The notes: a model not told the origin generated them from the sequence alone. A stretch of 64,000 bases of DNA from Blastocladiella emersonii ATCC 22665 (GCA_025594325.1 JANHCV010000007.1:1178001-1242000), one strand, 5' to 3'. Positions 35,866 to 46,223 are shown, numbered from the stretch's first letter. Translations and numbers: made by a program.

Positions 35866-36468
35866 ATGGCACCGAACCGTCCGCGCCGGAAGCAGCCGCA
35901 GAAGAAGCGCAAGCCCGCCACCACCGCCACCACCGAACCCGAATCCATGCCGACCGCCGTCCCGCCCACCACTGCCGCCGACCTGATCGCGCCCGAGACG
36001 ATCGTCGAGCGCGAGTTCGACGAGGACTTTGAGATCGACACGGCCGCCAAGGCGTGGATCGCGGGCATAGTGGACCAGGAGAAGGCGCGGCTCGCGTCGC
36101 TGGGCGCGACCGTGACGCCGCTCGCGGTCGCCAATTTCGGTCTGCTGGTCGATTCGGACGCGAACGCCGAGGCGACGAACCGCGTGGAGCTCGTGTCCGA
36201 CTACGACTTTGCGGGGATCTCGCAGTTGCTCGTCTCGGAGCCCATGGCGTACCCGGCGCGGCCCAACTTCAAGTTCGTGCACGTCATCTTGTTCCCGTCG
36301 GCCGACGCGACGCCCATGCTCGTGCCGTACCTGTACGACTCCGAGTTCCGGGTCGACGGCGCTGACGCGGCGGCGCCGCCGGTGAAGAACGCGCTGACCG
36401 AGTGGCTGCTCATCAACCGCGTCGGGCAGCGCGCGCACCACCGCGTCGCAGGGTTCGAGGACGTGTAA
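35866..36468 (+). CDS. Conserved-looking small protein of unknown function
   Basis: This single-exon frame encodes 200 residues from MAPNRPRRKQPQKKRKP, a strongly basic start that could be a nuclear or nucleolar signal. The rest is a compact mixed alpha/beta sequence (for example VELVSDYDFAGISQLLVSEP, then FKFVHVILFPSADATP) without low complexity, which argues for a real folded protein. I do not recognise the family. Its 3' end converges with the Thp3/LENG8-like gene across only about 43 bp. Confidence 0.65.
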   Translation: MAPNRPRRKQPQKKRKPATTATTEPESMPTAVPPTTAADLIAPETIVEREFDEDFEIDTAAKAWIAGIVDQEKARLASLGATVTPLAVANFGLLVDSDANAEATNRVELVSDYDFAGISQLLVSEPMAYPARPNFKFVHVILFPSADATPMLVPYLYDSEFRVDGADAAAPPVKNALTEWLLINRVGQRAHHRVAGFEDV

Positions 36469-36511
36469 GAAAAACATGCCGTGTATATCATCAAGAGTAC
36501 TTCTTATAGCT

Positions 36512-38943
36512 CTACGCGATCTGGCCCTTGATATCGACCTTGGTGAAGTTGGTGAGGTACGACTCCATGACGTTGCGGAGCTTGCGTCCCTCGATACTCG
36601 CCGCGTCTGCGGGGACGAGATACTCGTCCACCCCGGCCCCGCCCCACACCTTGCGGACGACCTGGTTGATAAACTCGATCGCGTCCTTCGGGGACTCCCA
36701 CCCGAGCTCGGGCACGACGACGGCCGCGAGCGGCACCGTCATGTGCGACTTGGTCAGCACCCACAGCGCCTTGACGCGCTCGCGCGCGAGCAGCGGGTCG
36801 AGCAGGTACGTGCCCATGAGCAGGTCCGCGTCGCGGTACGCGCGGAACAGCGCCGGGTAGTCGCCGCGCAGCGCCGCGTCGCGCACCGCGAGCGCCTGCT
36901 GCACGTAGTGGTCGTCGAACTCGGCCGGCGTCAAGGTGCGCAGCAGCTGCTTCATGTCGCGGTGCGACTTGGTGAACACGTAGTACAGCACGCGGTAGGC
37001 TACACACGGTCGTGGGTGAGCATCGCGCGAGGAGGGAGGGTGAGTGGCGAGACAGCGTACCGGTAAACTCCATGCGGCACCCGCGGATCCCACGCTCGTA
37101 CAGGGCGATCAGCTGGGTCTGGCACTGGTTGAACTCGCCAAAGTCTTGCTACAGGCCCGCGCCGCGTCGCGTCGTCGTCAATCCCCTGCTCCAACACCCC
37201 GAACACCCCGCGAAAACGTACCATCTCGAGCGCGATGCGCGCGTGCATCTCGTACACCTGGACCGTGAACTCGTTCTGGATCCGCTGCACCAGCAGGTCC
37301 TGGCGCAGCGCCTTGAGCTGGTCGCACATGTAGATATAGTTGCGCTCGGCGGACCACTTGTCCTGGAGGAACGCAAACGCCTTCTCGAGGACGGGCAGCG
37401 GGCGGAAGTCGGCGGGGTTGGGCGCGGACGTGAGCCGGAGGTACGACTTCTCGAGCGCGGTGCTGGTCCCGATAATCGCGGCCTCGCCGTCCTCGTCGTC
37501 GCCGCCGCGCGCCGCACGGTGCGCCTCCTCGTACTGCGCGAAATTCTGCGACGCCAGGATCCGCGCCGCCGCGCGCTCCGCCTCGACCTTCTGCGCTTGC
37601 GCGCGGAACCGGAGCTCGCGCTCGCGCTTCTTGGCCTCGGCGTCGTCGCCGAGGTCCGCCATGGCCGAGGCTGCGGCTGCGGATGACCGGGCGGCGGCCT
37701 TGGCCGCGGTCTTGGCCGTCTTCTTGTTCTGCGGGTGCGCCACCGGCGGCTGCTTGAGCTTGTGCTTGGGCGACGCGACGAAGGCGGCGGGCGGTTGCTG
37801 GCGCGCGGACGGCGGGATGTACTTGGGCTCGTGGTGGTGGTGGTGCACGGGAACGGCGGCGGGAGCGGGTGACGGGGCGGGTGGGCGCCACGCCTTGGCC
37901 GTCGCCCCCGTTGTCGGCTCCATGGACGAGGCGCGCGACGTCCGCGCGTTGGTGGTGCCGGGCGAGCTGGCGCGCGACCCGTGCGCGGACGCGGCGGTGG
38001 CGTGGTGGAAGTCGCGCATGGCGCGGTCAAAGAAGTGGTGGGCGTTGAGCGAGCCCCAGTTGGTGTGCGGGTTGGCGCGCACGTAGTCCTTGAGGAACCG
38101 CTTGACGTGGTCCTCGGCGGCGCGCTGGTGCTTGTTGCTCGACGAGTTGACGGCGAGGACGGCCTTGATGAAGCCGCTACGAAGGGAAAGGGTCAGTACG
38201 CGGTCCGTTGGGTAGCTGCTGGCGGAGCGTACCGCATCTGCGGGTTGTTCGGGTCGACAGGCGGTGCACCCGGCGCCGCGGACGCGGAGTCCGACGGGAC
38301 AGGCGATGAAGTCGACACCTGCGGCTGCTGGTGGCGGGGATGCGCGCGGTGGTGGTGGTGGTTGTGCACCGGCGGGGAGGGCTCAGCGGAGCGTCCGCCG
38401 TTCCACGGCGCGCGGTACGCCTGTGGCGGCTGCTGCTGCTGCTGCCGGGTCAACGACGCCGGCGGCTTCTGCTGCACGTCGCGCCAGGGCGCAGCAGCGC
38501 TCGGCGGCGGCGGCTGGCGCATCGCCTGCTGCTGCTGCTGCTGTTGCTGCTGCTGGGCGAGCTGCGCCTGCATCATGTACTGCTGGTACGCCTGGTACTG
38601 CTGCTGCTGGGCCATGTACTGCTGCATCATGGCGGCCTGCTGCTGTTGCGACTGGGCGCCCGCGGCCGCCGTCGTCGGTGCAGCAGCAGCGCCGGCGGGC
38701 GTCGCGGCCGCTCCCGTGGCCCACTGCGCGTAGTACTTGGCCGCGTCGCTACATTGCCCCGCACGCGCGCGCGCGGTCAGGTCCCTGCGCGTGTGTGTGG
38801 TCGCGGCGAGAGATCCGGGCGGCCCGGGCGTACGCGTTCTGCCACGCGGCAGCGTACTGCTGCTGCGCCGTGAGCGCGGCTGCGGCGGCAGTGTCGCCCG
38901 GCGCGGTCGGCGGCGCGGCGCCGGGTTTCTCCTTTGGGCTCAT
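36512..38943 (-). CDS. Thp3/LENG8-like SAC3/GANP-family protein
   Basis: Five exons on the minus strand, 38834-38943, 38233-38748, 37222-38176, 37061-37148 and 36512-36999, give 718 residues. The N-terminal half is Gln/His/Ala/Pro rich. The C-terminal half, from about residue 400, matches the SAC3/GANP module of yeast Thp3 and animal LENG8: RLTSAPNPADFRPLPVLEKA, KWSAERNYIYMCDQLKALRQ, then a helical CxTQL-type region and a winged-helix-like end. Yeast Thp3 works with Csn12 in transcription elongation and splicing. Metazoan LENG8 is linked to nuclear RNA handling. The basic Ala/Lys patch near the middle (NKKTAKTAAKAAAR) may be a nuclear signal. Confidence 0.85.
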
Positions 38944-39187
38944 GACTGTTGGTGCGTTGCAGCGAGTGGGCGGGGTGCGTATGGCGCGCTTACAAGGTCG
39001 ATATGCGGGGGAGGAGAAGCGAGAGGGGGAGGGAGAAGCGGGGCGGTGGAGGTCGCACTCGCCGGCCGCCGTCGTCGCACTCGACGCTCCCTCTCCTCCG
39101 CCGCGACCATCCCTCACAACCGATTGAATCCATGCATCTCACGCCGCCGAGCCGGTGAAACATCACTACGAGATCGAACCCATTGCC
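38944..39187. promoter_or_regulatory. Short bidirectional promoter
   Basis: Only 244 bp separate the divergent starts of the Thp3/LENG8-like gene and the coiled-coil gene. The region contains CGTTGCAGCGAGTGGGCGG close to the minus-strand start. Confidence 0.45.
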
Positions 39188-40155
39188 ATGTCGTCCGACT
39201 CCGGGAGCACCCGGCCCGCGGCAGAGGACCCCATCGCCGCCATGCCGTCGTCCGACTCGGGGATCAGCCATCCCGCGCCCGAATCCACCACGCAGGAGCC
39301 GCGCGGCGAGACCTCGGAGCAGGTGGATGCGCGCTTGCCTTCGACCGAGGGGGTGGTGCGGGCGCTGGAGCCGGGCGAGGGTGCGAACACGCTGGCCGGC
39401 GCGTACAAAGTGTTCACCGAGTTCGCGCAGCTGTGCGTGAGCCGCGATGCCGAGCAGCGGAAGGGCGTGCTCGAGTCGGAGCGCGCCGTCGACCGCGCCC
39501 GCGACGACCTCGACCCCGACGTGACCCCGCGCCCCGCCGACGGCGAGCAGCACTCGCGCGACGTGTACCGCCGCGAGATGGACGTCGCCGACGCCGAGCG
39601 GATGCGCGCTGAGGTCGAGGAGCAGACGGCGTACGCTCTCGCTCGTAACGTGCGTTGATCGGAAGAAGACTGACACGGACGTGTGCGCGTAGAGGGCTCC
39701 GCGACAAGGAGCGCGAGCTCCGTGCCGAGTTTGCACGGCTCAAGGCCGAGCTGGCGACGCCGCTGCCACCGCCGGTCGAAGCGTACGCCCTTCACTGCCC
39801 ATCATCCCAGAGCGCATTCACTAAACGACTCGCCTCCAGGTTCGCGCTGCCCGTGTACCACGGGTTCGGCCTCGCGTTCGAGTCGACGCAGCCCAACGAG
39901 GAGCCCGCGCGGCCGACCCCCGCCGCCGCCGTCACAGCATCTCCCGGTGAGCCCAACGAGCGGCAGACCAAGCGGCAGCGCACGGCCGACGGCATGGCCC
40001 GTGCCGCGTCCCCACCGCTCGATCTCGCCAGCGTGCCGCTGCCCGAGGTCGTGTACGTGCGCAGCGCCGACGGGACGCGCAGCAAGGCCTTCATGCTCGA
40101 TGGCGAGCGGCCGTCGAGCGACACGGTCGACGCGCTATGGGAGTACACGGGATGA
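39188..40155 (+). CDS. Coiled-coil protein of unknown function
   Basis: Three exons, 39188-39630, 39693-39782 and 39840-40155, give 282 residues. The second intron is 57 nt, a multiple of three with no stop, so it would also read through. I call it an intron because it has GTACG, a CACTAAAC branch-like site and CCTCCAG, and because the encoded insert interrupts a conserved-looking segment. The N-terminus is Ser/Pro/Glu rich. The centre forms a charged coiled coil (LRDKERELRAEFARLKAEL). After a linker with TKRQR, the C-terminus has PLPEVVYVRSADGTRSKAF. I do not recognise the family. A coiled-coil subunit of a nuclear complex is possible but unproven. Confidence 0.65.
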
Positions 40156-40249
40156 GAGATGAGACAAACGGGTTGTGTAATTATATTTATTTTTTTACTC
40201 TTTTCATCGTATGGAAAAATCAAAAGGCGGCCGGGCGAGCGCGGGCGAC

Positions 40250-40747
40250 CTAGGCCGAGGCGGCGGGGGCGGCGCGCTTCTTCTTGAAGTCGGAGATGGC
40301 GGCCTTGATGGCGTCCTCGGCGAGCATCGAGCAGTGCAGCTTGACTGGTGGCAGCGACAGCTCCTTGGCAATGGCCGAGTTCTTGATGGCGGCCGCCTCG
40401 TCGAGCGACAGCCCGCGCACCATCTCGGACACGAGCGACGAGCTGGCAATCGCCGACCCGCACCCGAACGTCTTGAACCGCGCGTCGACGATCTTGCCCG
40501 TCACCTCGTCCACCTTGATCTGCAGCTTCATCACGTCGCCGCACGCGGGCGCGCCGACCAGACCCGTGCCGACCGTCGGGTCGTTCTTGGGGAACGAGCC
40601 CACGTTGCGCGGGCGCTCGTAGTGGTCAATCACCTTCTCGTGGTACATGCGCGCTCCTGGCGCGGCAGTCGTCGTGGGCGTCGACAGGGCGGGCAGGACG
40701 GTGCGGCGCGCAGCGGCCGACGCGGAGGCAGAGGCGATGCGGAACAT
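40250..40747 (-). CDS. ISU1: Mitochondrial iron-sulfur cluster scaffold protein ISCU
   Basis: This single-exon gene encodes 165 residues. The first 30 or so are Ser/Ala/Arg-rich without acidic residues, a mitochondrial presequence. The mature start YHEKVIDHYERPRNVGS and the cluster ligands C69 (APACGDVM, with D71), C96 (FGCGSAIASS) and C139 (KLHCSMLAEDA) are all present, as is the LPPVK chaperone-recognition motif at 132-136. ISCU assembles [2Fe-2S] clusters with the Nfs1-Isd11 desulfurase and frataxin and hands them on via HSP70/HSC20. Nothing is missing. Confidence 0.96.
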   Translation of the reverse strand: MFRIASASASAAARRTVLPALSTPTTTAAPGARMYHEKVIDHYERPRNVGSFPKNDPTVGTGLVGAPACGDVMKLQIKVDEVTGKIVDARFKTFGCGSAIASSSLVSEMVRGLSLDEAAAIKNSAIAKELSLPPVKLHCSMLAEDAIKAAISDFKKKRAAPAASA

Positions 40748-41206
40748 GGCGGTGGTGGTGTTGGTGGCGTGGTGTTGGTATGACTTGTGGTGGTTTCCCG
40801 TTCTCGGTGGAGCGTGTCAACGGCAGTGGCGGAGCGCGTTACGAGTGTTACGTTGCAGGTTACGTGGTATCGTTGGTGAAGAGAGCGAGGGCCGGATGGG
40901 GGCGCGGCCAGCTTACATGTTGCCGACGCTGCCGCGTTCCCGCTCGATGGCCACTTGAAATCGGCGCGCCATCGGATAGCAGCCGTCACATGCCGGCCCG
41001 CTCAACCCTGTCACCACGAGCGATCGCGGCGCCACGTTCGAAGAACGCGTTGCCCGTGGCGCTTTCGACTCGCGTTTTTTTCGGCGACCCTCATCGGGCG
41101 CTCGCTCGGCGACCTACAAGTAGCGCGCCCCTCCCGCGCACCCTCCTCGCTCTCCCCAACGACGACGAGAACGGACGCCACCCTAGATCACACACCACGC
41201 TACACC
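40748..41206. promoter_or_regulatory. Divergent promoter region between ISCU and EML
   Basis: This non-coding region of about 460 bp lies between divergent starts. The EML frame remains open upstream to 40955, but the sequence there lacks family similarity, so I treat it as leader and promoter. No further gene is seen. Confidence 0.45.
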
Positions 41207-43234
41207 ATGAAGGACCGCAAGAAGCAGCTCAAGGGCGACGCGCTCTTCTCGGCGTCGCGCGGCGCCATCGAGGCGTCGACGCCTGCCAGCTACGCGGCCG
41301 CCGACCCGTCGCCGCCCGAGGCCACGCTGCGCCTGCGCCACGTCGCCGGCTACCGCATCCGCGACTCGCGCTCCAACCTCTTCTTCGTGCACGCCACCCC
41401 CACCCAGGGCGCCGCCTCGGACACGATTGTGTTCCCCGCCGCGGCGCTCGGCGTCGTGCAGGACCTGACCAAGACGGCCGTCCCGCGCCAGGCCTACTTC
41501 TCGGCCCACACGGACGACGTGGTCGCCCTCACGTACCACGCCGGCACCAACGTGGCCGCGTCGGGCGACCTCGGCCTCGTGCCCGTCGTGCACGTCTGGC
41601 GTCCGTCGACGGCCTCGGTCGCGTCGGGCGCGCCCATCGAGCCGCTCGCCACGCTCAAGCTGCCCAAGGGCGCCAAGGGCGTCGCGGCGCTCGCCTTCTC
41701 GCACGACGCAAAGTACGTGGCCGCCGCCGCCCAGGACAACGACCACACGCTGCTCGTCTGGGACTGGGCCAAGTCGCCCGAGCCCGTGGCCGTGGCGCGC
41801 GGCGGGTCGTCGCCCATTGTCGACATGGCGTTCGGCCCCGCCGACGAGTTCATGTCGGTCGGCCAGAAGGCGGTGCGCCTGTGGTCGCTCGACCTGCCCA
41901 AGAAGACGCTCAACGCGCGCAACGGCGTGTTCGGCGACAAGGCCGAGATCCAGGTCGTGACCTCGGTCGCGCACCTCGCCAAGGAGGACGCCTTTGTCAC
42001 GGGCACCCAGACCGGCGACGTGCTCGTGTGGGGCAAGGACGGCCGCGTCGCCGCCAACCACGCCAAGGTGCACACGGGCCAGGTGTTTGCCCTGACCCCG
42101 CTCCCCGCCGGCGGCTTCGCCTCGGGCGGCAAGGACGGCCACGTCCAGCTGTGGTCCGCCGGCAAGCTCGAGCCCAACGGCAAGCCCATCGAGATCGCGA
42201 CCCCGTCCACGGCCAACGCGACGGCCGCGATCCGCGCCCTCGACGCGGCCGGCCACAAGCTGCTCGTCGGCCTCGACGACGCGACCGTCGCCACCTACTG
42301 CCTCAACCACAAGCACACGCTGGTCCACCTCGAGGGCCACTCGTGCGCCAAGGACGCGGAACTGTGGGGGCTCGCCGTCGTCGACGCCAAGCACGTCGTG
42401 ACCGCCGGCGACGACGCCACCCTGCTCCTGTGGGACACGCACTCGGGCGCCGTCGCCCACCGCGCCCCGCTGCCCGCCCCCGCCCGTGCCGTGGCGGCGT
42501 CGGCCGCGCGCGACGTGGTCGCCGTCGGGCTCCAGAACGGCGAGGTGCACTTCTTCGCGGCCTCGTCGCTCAAGCACCTCGGCAACGTGGCCGTGTCCAA
42601 GAAGGCGATCGCCGTGCTCGCCTTCTCGCCCGGCGCCGGGTCGCGCCTCGCTGCCGGCGCCCACGACACGACCGTGTACATTCTCGGCGCCGGGGAGGGT
42701 AAGGACACGCACTACACGGTGCTCGGGTCGAACCCGGCACACTCGTCGTTCCTCACCGCCATTGACTGGTCGGCCGACGGCACCACGGTGCAGTCCAACT
42801 CGGGCGACTACGAGCTGCTGTTCACGCACGTCGGCGCGCACGGGACCCCCGGGTCCGAGATCAAGCAGATCACGCAGGCGTCGTCGCTCCGCGAGACCAA
42901 GTGGGCGACGTACACGTGCACGATCGGGTGGCCCACGCGCGGGATCTGGTCCGAGGGCCAGGACGGGCTCGATATCAACGCCGTCGACCGGTTCCTCCCC
43001 GCCGGCGTCAACGACACCCAGACGGCGCCGCGCGCGCTCCTCGCGCTCGGCAACGACGCGTCCAAGGTCGAGCTGCTCCGGTACCCCGCGGTCCACGGCG
43101 GCCGCGCCACGCCGCGCAAGACGTACGGCGGCCACTCGTCGCACGTCACTAACGTCCGGTTCGCGGCGGACGGGAACACGCTGTTCTCGACGGGCGGCAT
43201 GGACGGGTGCCTCATGTTCTGGTCGGTCGTGTAA
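41207..43234 (+). CDS. Echinoderm microtubule-associated protein-like (EML) WD-repeat protein
   Basis: This single-exon gene encodes 675 residues from MKDRKKQLKGDALFSASRG. Residues about 45-110 carry the HELP/TAPE entry region (HVAGYRIRDSRSNLFFVHA, then HTDDVVALTYH and ASGDLG). Tandem WD-type blades follow to the end. The signature CTIGWPTRGIWSEGQDGLD near 567-586, followed by INAVDR, is diagnostic of EMLs. The N-terminal trimerisation coiled coil of some animal EMLs is absent, as in the short EML class. EMLs bind the tubulin lattice in cytoplasmic and axonemal microtubules, which fits a flagellated organism. It converges with the SLC25 gene across about 54 bp. Confidence 0.9.
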   Translation: MKDRKKQLKGDALFSASRGAIEASTPASYAAADPSPPEATLRLRHVAGYRIRDSRSNLFFVHATPTQGAASDTIVFPAAALGVVQDLTKTAVPRQAYFSAHTDDVVALTYHAGTNVAASGDLGLVPVVHVWRPSTASVASGAPIEPLATLKLPKGAKGVAALAFSHDAKYVAAAAQDNDHTLLVWDWAKSPEPVAVARGGSSPIVDMAFGPADEFMSVGQKAVRLWSLDLPKKTLNARNGVFGDKAEIQVVTSVAHLAKEDAFVTGTQTGDVLVWGKDGRVAANHAKVHTGQVFALTPLPAGGFASGGKDGHVQLWSAGKLEPNGKPIEIATPSTANATAAIRALDAAGHKLLVGLDDATVATYCLNHKHTLVHLEGHSCAKDAELWGLAVVDAKHVVTAGDDATLLLWDTHSGAVAHRAPLPAPARAVAASAARDVVAVGLQNGEVHFFAASSLKHLGNVAVSKKAIAVLAFSPGAGSRLAAGAHDTTVYILGAGEGKDTHYTVLGSNPAHSSFLTAIDWSADGTTVQSNSGDYELLFTHVGAHGTPGSEIKQITQASSLRETKWATYTCTIGWPTRGIWSEGQDGLDINAVDRFLPAGVNDTQTAPRALLALGNDASKVELLRYPAVHGGRATPRKTYGGHSSHVTNVRFAADGNTLFSTGGMDGCLMFWSVV

Positions 43235-43288
43235 AGGGAGGTATAGTGAGGTTCTGTATAATACACGCGCGTCGTCTTTTTGTCTTGC

Positions 43289-44260
43289 TTACAGCATCTC
43301 GATCCCGAGCAGCGCGCGAAACTGCTCGAACAGCGGCAGCGAGATGGTAAAGTGCGGCGCGAGCCGCCAGTACGACGGCGCCCATCCCTTGAACAGCGCG
43401 CGCGGGCCCTCGTCGCGCACCGTCTTGACGAAGCAGTCGAGCACCCCGGAATAGTGCAGGTGGTGCGGGTCGCCCATGATCCGGCTCTTGACGAGATCCG
43501 CGGGCGCGGCCAGCGTCGCCGCACACAGCCCCGCGACCACGCTCGCCACGACGTGCAAGACCGGCCCGTCGTCCGCGACCCGGTACACGTCGCGCAGGAG
43601 GTACTTGGTGTGGTCGTACGACGCCATCTGGCCGGCCGTCAGCAGCGCGGCGCGCGTGGCCGTCGCGCTCACGCCCGTGTACAGTCCCGCGGCGCCGTCG
43701 CGCTGCACGATCGTCGCGAACGCGTGCGCGACGCCGCGGTAGCTCGGGGCCGTCCCGGCCCGCAGACCCGTCACGTAAAGGCCGCCGGCGACGCGGCCCG
43801 CCTCGGCCTGCTGTCTGATCTTGACGAGGTCGAGCGGGCTCGCGAGACACGACCCGAGCGCGCCCGTCGTCATGCCCGCGGCGAACTTGGTGGCGAGCCC
43901 GACGTCGTGCACCGCCTGGTCGCCGTGGTGCGTTGACGAGTAGAACAGCCGCTTCACGGGCGCGTACAGACCGAACCGGATCGACGAGTACGACGCCTCG
44001 CGCAGGACCGACGCCGTCATCCCGGGCAAGACGAGCCCGCGCACGCCTTCTTCGGCAAAGATCTTGGCGGCAGTCGCGCGGAACCCGCCCGGGTACGTCA
44101 GTGCGGGCCGCGCGAGGTGCGCTTCGTCGGCGAGCACGCGCTGCATTTGCATTCGCAGCTTGACCACGTCCATCGGGTTCGTCACCACGCACGCCACCAC
44201 GCACGCGAGGCCGCCCGCGGTCATCTCGCGCAGGGTCGCCAGGGGCTTCTTTTCGGTCAT
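43289..44260 (-). CDS. Mitochondrial SLC25 carrier, UCP/dicarboxylate-like
   Basis: This single-exon gene encodes 323 residues with the three SLC25 repeats. The matrix-gate motifs are PMDVVKLRMQ, PLDLVKIRQQ and PADLVKSRIM. The repeat pattern and the block RAALLTAGQMASYDHTKYLL are typical of the UCP, dicarboxylate/oxoglutarate and SLC25A30-type branch. It should sit in the mitochondrial inner membrane and exchange a small anion. The substrate cannot be fixed from sequence. The six-helix length is normal and no key proline or acidic residue of the gates is missing. Confidence 0.9.
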   Translation of the reverse strand: MTEKKPLATLREMTAGGLACVVACVVTNPMDVVKLRMQMQRVLADEAHLARPALTYPGGFRATAAKIFAEEGVRGLVLPGMTASVLREASYSSIRFGLYAPVKRLFYSSTHHGDQAVHDVGLATKFAAGMTTGALGSCLASPLDLVKIRQQAEAGRVAGGLYVTGLRAGTAPSYRGVAHAFATIVQRDGAAGLYTGVSATATRAALLTAGQMASYDHTKYLLRDVYRVADDGPVLHVVASVVAGLCAATLAAPADLVKSRIMGDPHHLHYSGVLDCFVKTVRDEGPRALFKGWAPSYWRLAPHFTISLPLFEQFRALLGIEML

Positions 44261-44764
44261 GGCAGCAGCAGTCTAGGTGTGCAATTCGCGATTCATGGAC
44301 GGTGAGGGGCGCGGGGAGAGAGAGAGAGCGGTGGGCGGCGGTGGGCGGCGGTTGGCGTGGCGTTCCTTCGCCCGCCCGGGAAACTCGCTCGTGCGCGCGC
44401 ATGCGCCCGCGGAGGTCATGCGCACGCGCACGCGTGTCCCCAACAACGGGTCCGCGCGCTCGGTAACCCCCGCCGTCTCCCCTGGCGCGAGGCGTCGTCG
44501 ATCTCCCCCCTCTCCTCTCTCCCGACGACGATAGAACGAGTGCTCACTGTGTTGATGAGGATGAAGCGATGATGATGTGCGAGCTACGTCGTGAACGTTC
44601 AGTGAGGTCGGGTCGCGTCGTTGTTGGTATTGGTGATGCAGCCGCAGGCGGGCTCGCGAGCGAACCATCCGCTGTACTTGAGCCGTCGGATGGAATTCTG
44701 TTAGCTGTACCAGTGTCGAGAGCATGCGGAATGGTCGTACGGCGGCGGCCGGCGCTGTAGCTCG
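44261..44764. other. Upstream region of the SLC25 gene
   Basis: No coding sequence is supported. It contains the carrier promoter, then AT-richer sequence that begins the gene-poor island. Confidence 0.4.
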
Positions 44765-44890
44765 TTGTGGCGCATCACGTCCTCGATCAGCTTGCACGTG
44801 AGGGCTGAGCGCGTCCACGCTCTGCCACCGCACCAGCCTCTTGCGCATGGGCATTGATTCAAGTACCATGCGTTCTGCTTCCCAAGACAC
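44765..44890 (-). pseudogene. Decayed coding fragment, partner of the fragment at 53130-53253
   Basis: Minus-strand translation gives MRKRLVRWQSVD and, after a one-base frame slip, SALTCKLIEDVMRHN. The right-hand block has SKRLVRWRPK and SALTCELIGDAMRHT in one frame. The family is unknown. The frame slip makes this copy look non-functional. Confidence 0.5.
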
Positions 44891-44925
44891 GAGGCTCTCA
44901 CTCTCCCTAAACTCGTTTGGCTGTC

Positions 44926-45160
44926 TTGGAACTCTGAAGCGAGGGAGTCGGACCGCGAACGGCTGCACCGGTTCGACGAGCACGTTTCGCTGAAGCTCTC
45001 CGGCAAGCCATTTGCGTACCCCGGCGCGAGAACGCACCTGCTCGTCGAGCTCTTCCGCATCTACCAGTCCCGGACGCGGTCACAGAGATTGCAGCGGCGA
45101 GCGAGTTGGGGCTGTCTGGCGCATGGGTCCATACTCCTTTTTGTCCGACGAACAAGGAGG
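44926..45160 (+). pseudogene. Decayed paralogue of the frame at 52359-52925
   Basis: Plus-strand translation gives SDRERLHRFDEHV, KPFAYPG and LLVELFRIYQS, then after a frame slip DAVTEIAAASELGLSGAWVH. The minus-strand frame at 52359-52925 has ADRERLLCFLHHV, KQPF, VGVFMRLFKS and DAATEIAAASRWGLAGTWVH. The correspondence runs in order along the whole fragment, so they are homologues. No start codon or promoter is evident and the frame is broken. The family is unknown. Confidence 0.55.
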
Positions 45161-46223
45161 AGAAGCAGTGAAATGATGATTACGCGCGAAAGGGTGATGC
45201 GGCGCACCAAATCCTCTTCCTCGCGAGCAGGCGGAACGGCTTGCGCTGATGGTCGACGGCGCGAAGCGACGTGGTCGTGGCCGTGAGGAGCGCAGGAAGA
45301 GGTTGATTATACATGAACGTCGTTTCTTAAACTTGTGTACCTGGGTCACGGACACTCCTCCCAAGCTTCAAAGCGAACCGTTGGACTCAATGGATTGTGA
45401 TCAGCTTTGCGTGACGTCAGCAGCAGCCTCGCATGCGCTGGTTGCGAAAAGTCAGCCTGTCGCCTTCAATGATGGGCGGCAGGAACAACAATCAGTACAA
45501 CATGAGGGCGAGTTCGCCGCATTTGAGAGTACGGAACTCATCGGGTCGGACCCTGAGGCGACGCTTGGGAGAATCGAACCTCCGCGCCGTGATGACTCCA
45601 GTGATCGCACTGCTTTGGATACCGTTGAAGTACGGCGTTTGCTTGACGGGTGCAGGATTTTTAGATCGTGCGTTTTGAGATGTTGGGGATCCGGGAGTCC
45701 TTGAGAAAGGTGAGGATGTCAAAGCCGCTCGAGTATCACGTCGCTGAATGAGACGAAAGCTTGAGTTGAAGGCGAAGAACTTTTCGCGACCAGGCTTGCG
45801 ACCAACACTCGTGTCATGCCGGCTGTTCCTCGTGCTTAGCCCATCACTATTTCGCTTTCTGCTACTGAGGGTTGCTCTCAACCAACATCTGCTCCGGCAT
45901 CGTGAACTTGGTCAGCGCCGAGACAGTAAGTTCACACCGCTTCATCGGAAATCCGGGCCTTGCGAATTTGCGGCCAATTTACACGGTTTGGAGGCAAATT
46001 TTAAACCTGAGCAAATTTGCACCAAATTGAGCGGCGGCCCGCGGGTCGGCTAGGACAGCGAATTTGCAACCAATTGACGTTCAATCTGCTGCGACTTGAT
46101 GGCACATTTGATGGCCAATTTGTGAGACGAGCGACCCGGTTGGCGCACGAATTGTTGGCAAATTTACACGATGGGGACTGCGTTTTGGTGCAAATTTGCG
46201 AGTGTATTGCGTACAGGGAGATA
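45161..46223. other. Gene-poor AT-richer sequence
   Basis: No supported gene. Around 45555-45600 on the minus strand there is a GGTTCGATTCT B-box-like word without a foldable tRNA. From about 45955 the AATTTGC-word cluster begins. Confidence 0.4.
45955..46205. repeat. Cluster of AATTTGC/GCAAATT words
   Basis: Words such as GCGAATTTGCGGCC, GAGCAAATTTGCACC, GCGAATTTGCAACC, GGCAAATTTACACG and TGCAAATTTGCGAG recur at irregular spacing within about 250 bp. Many are near-palindromic. A further pair lies near 49613-49650. The words are scarce elsewhere in this GC-rich window. Confidence 0.5.

Noticed and set aside
40955-41206. Upstream in-frame extension of the EML gene
   Set aside because: The extension is Arg/Ser/Pro rich with no family similarity. 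The ATG at 41207 gives the usual short EML start.
45545-45620. Possible minus-strand tRNA with a GGTTCGATTCT B-box-like word
   Set aside because: The T-stem has a mismatch, the seven bases after it find no complementary acceptor strand upstream, and no D-arm or anticodon arm can be drawn.
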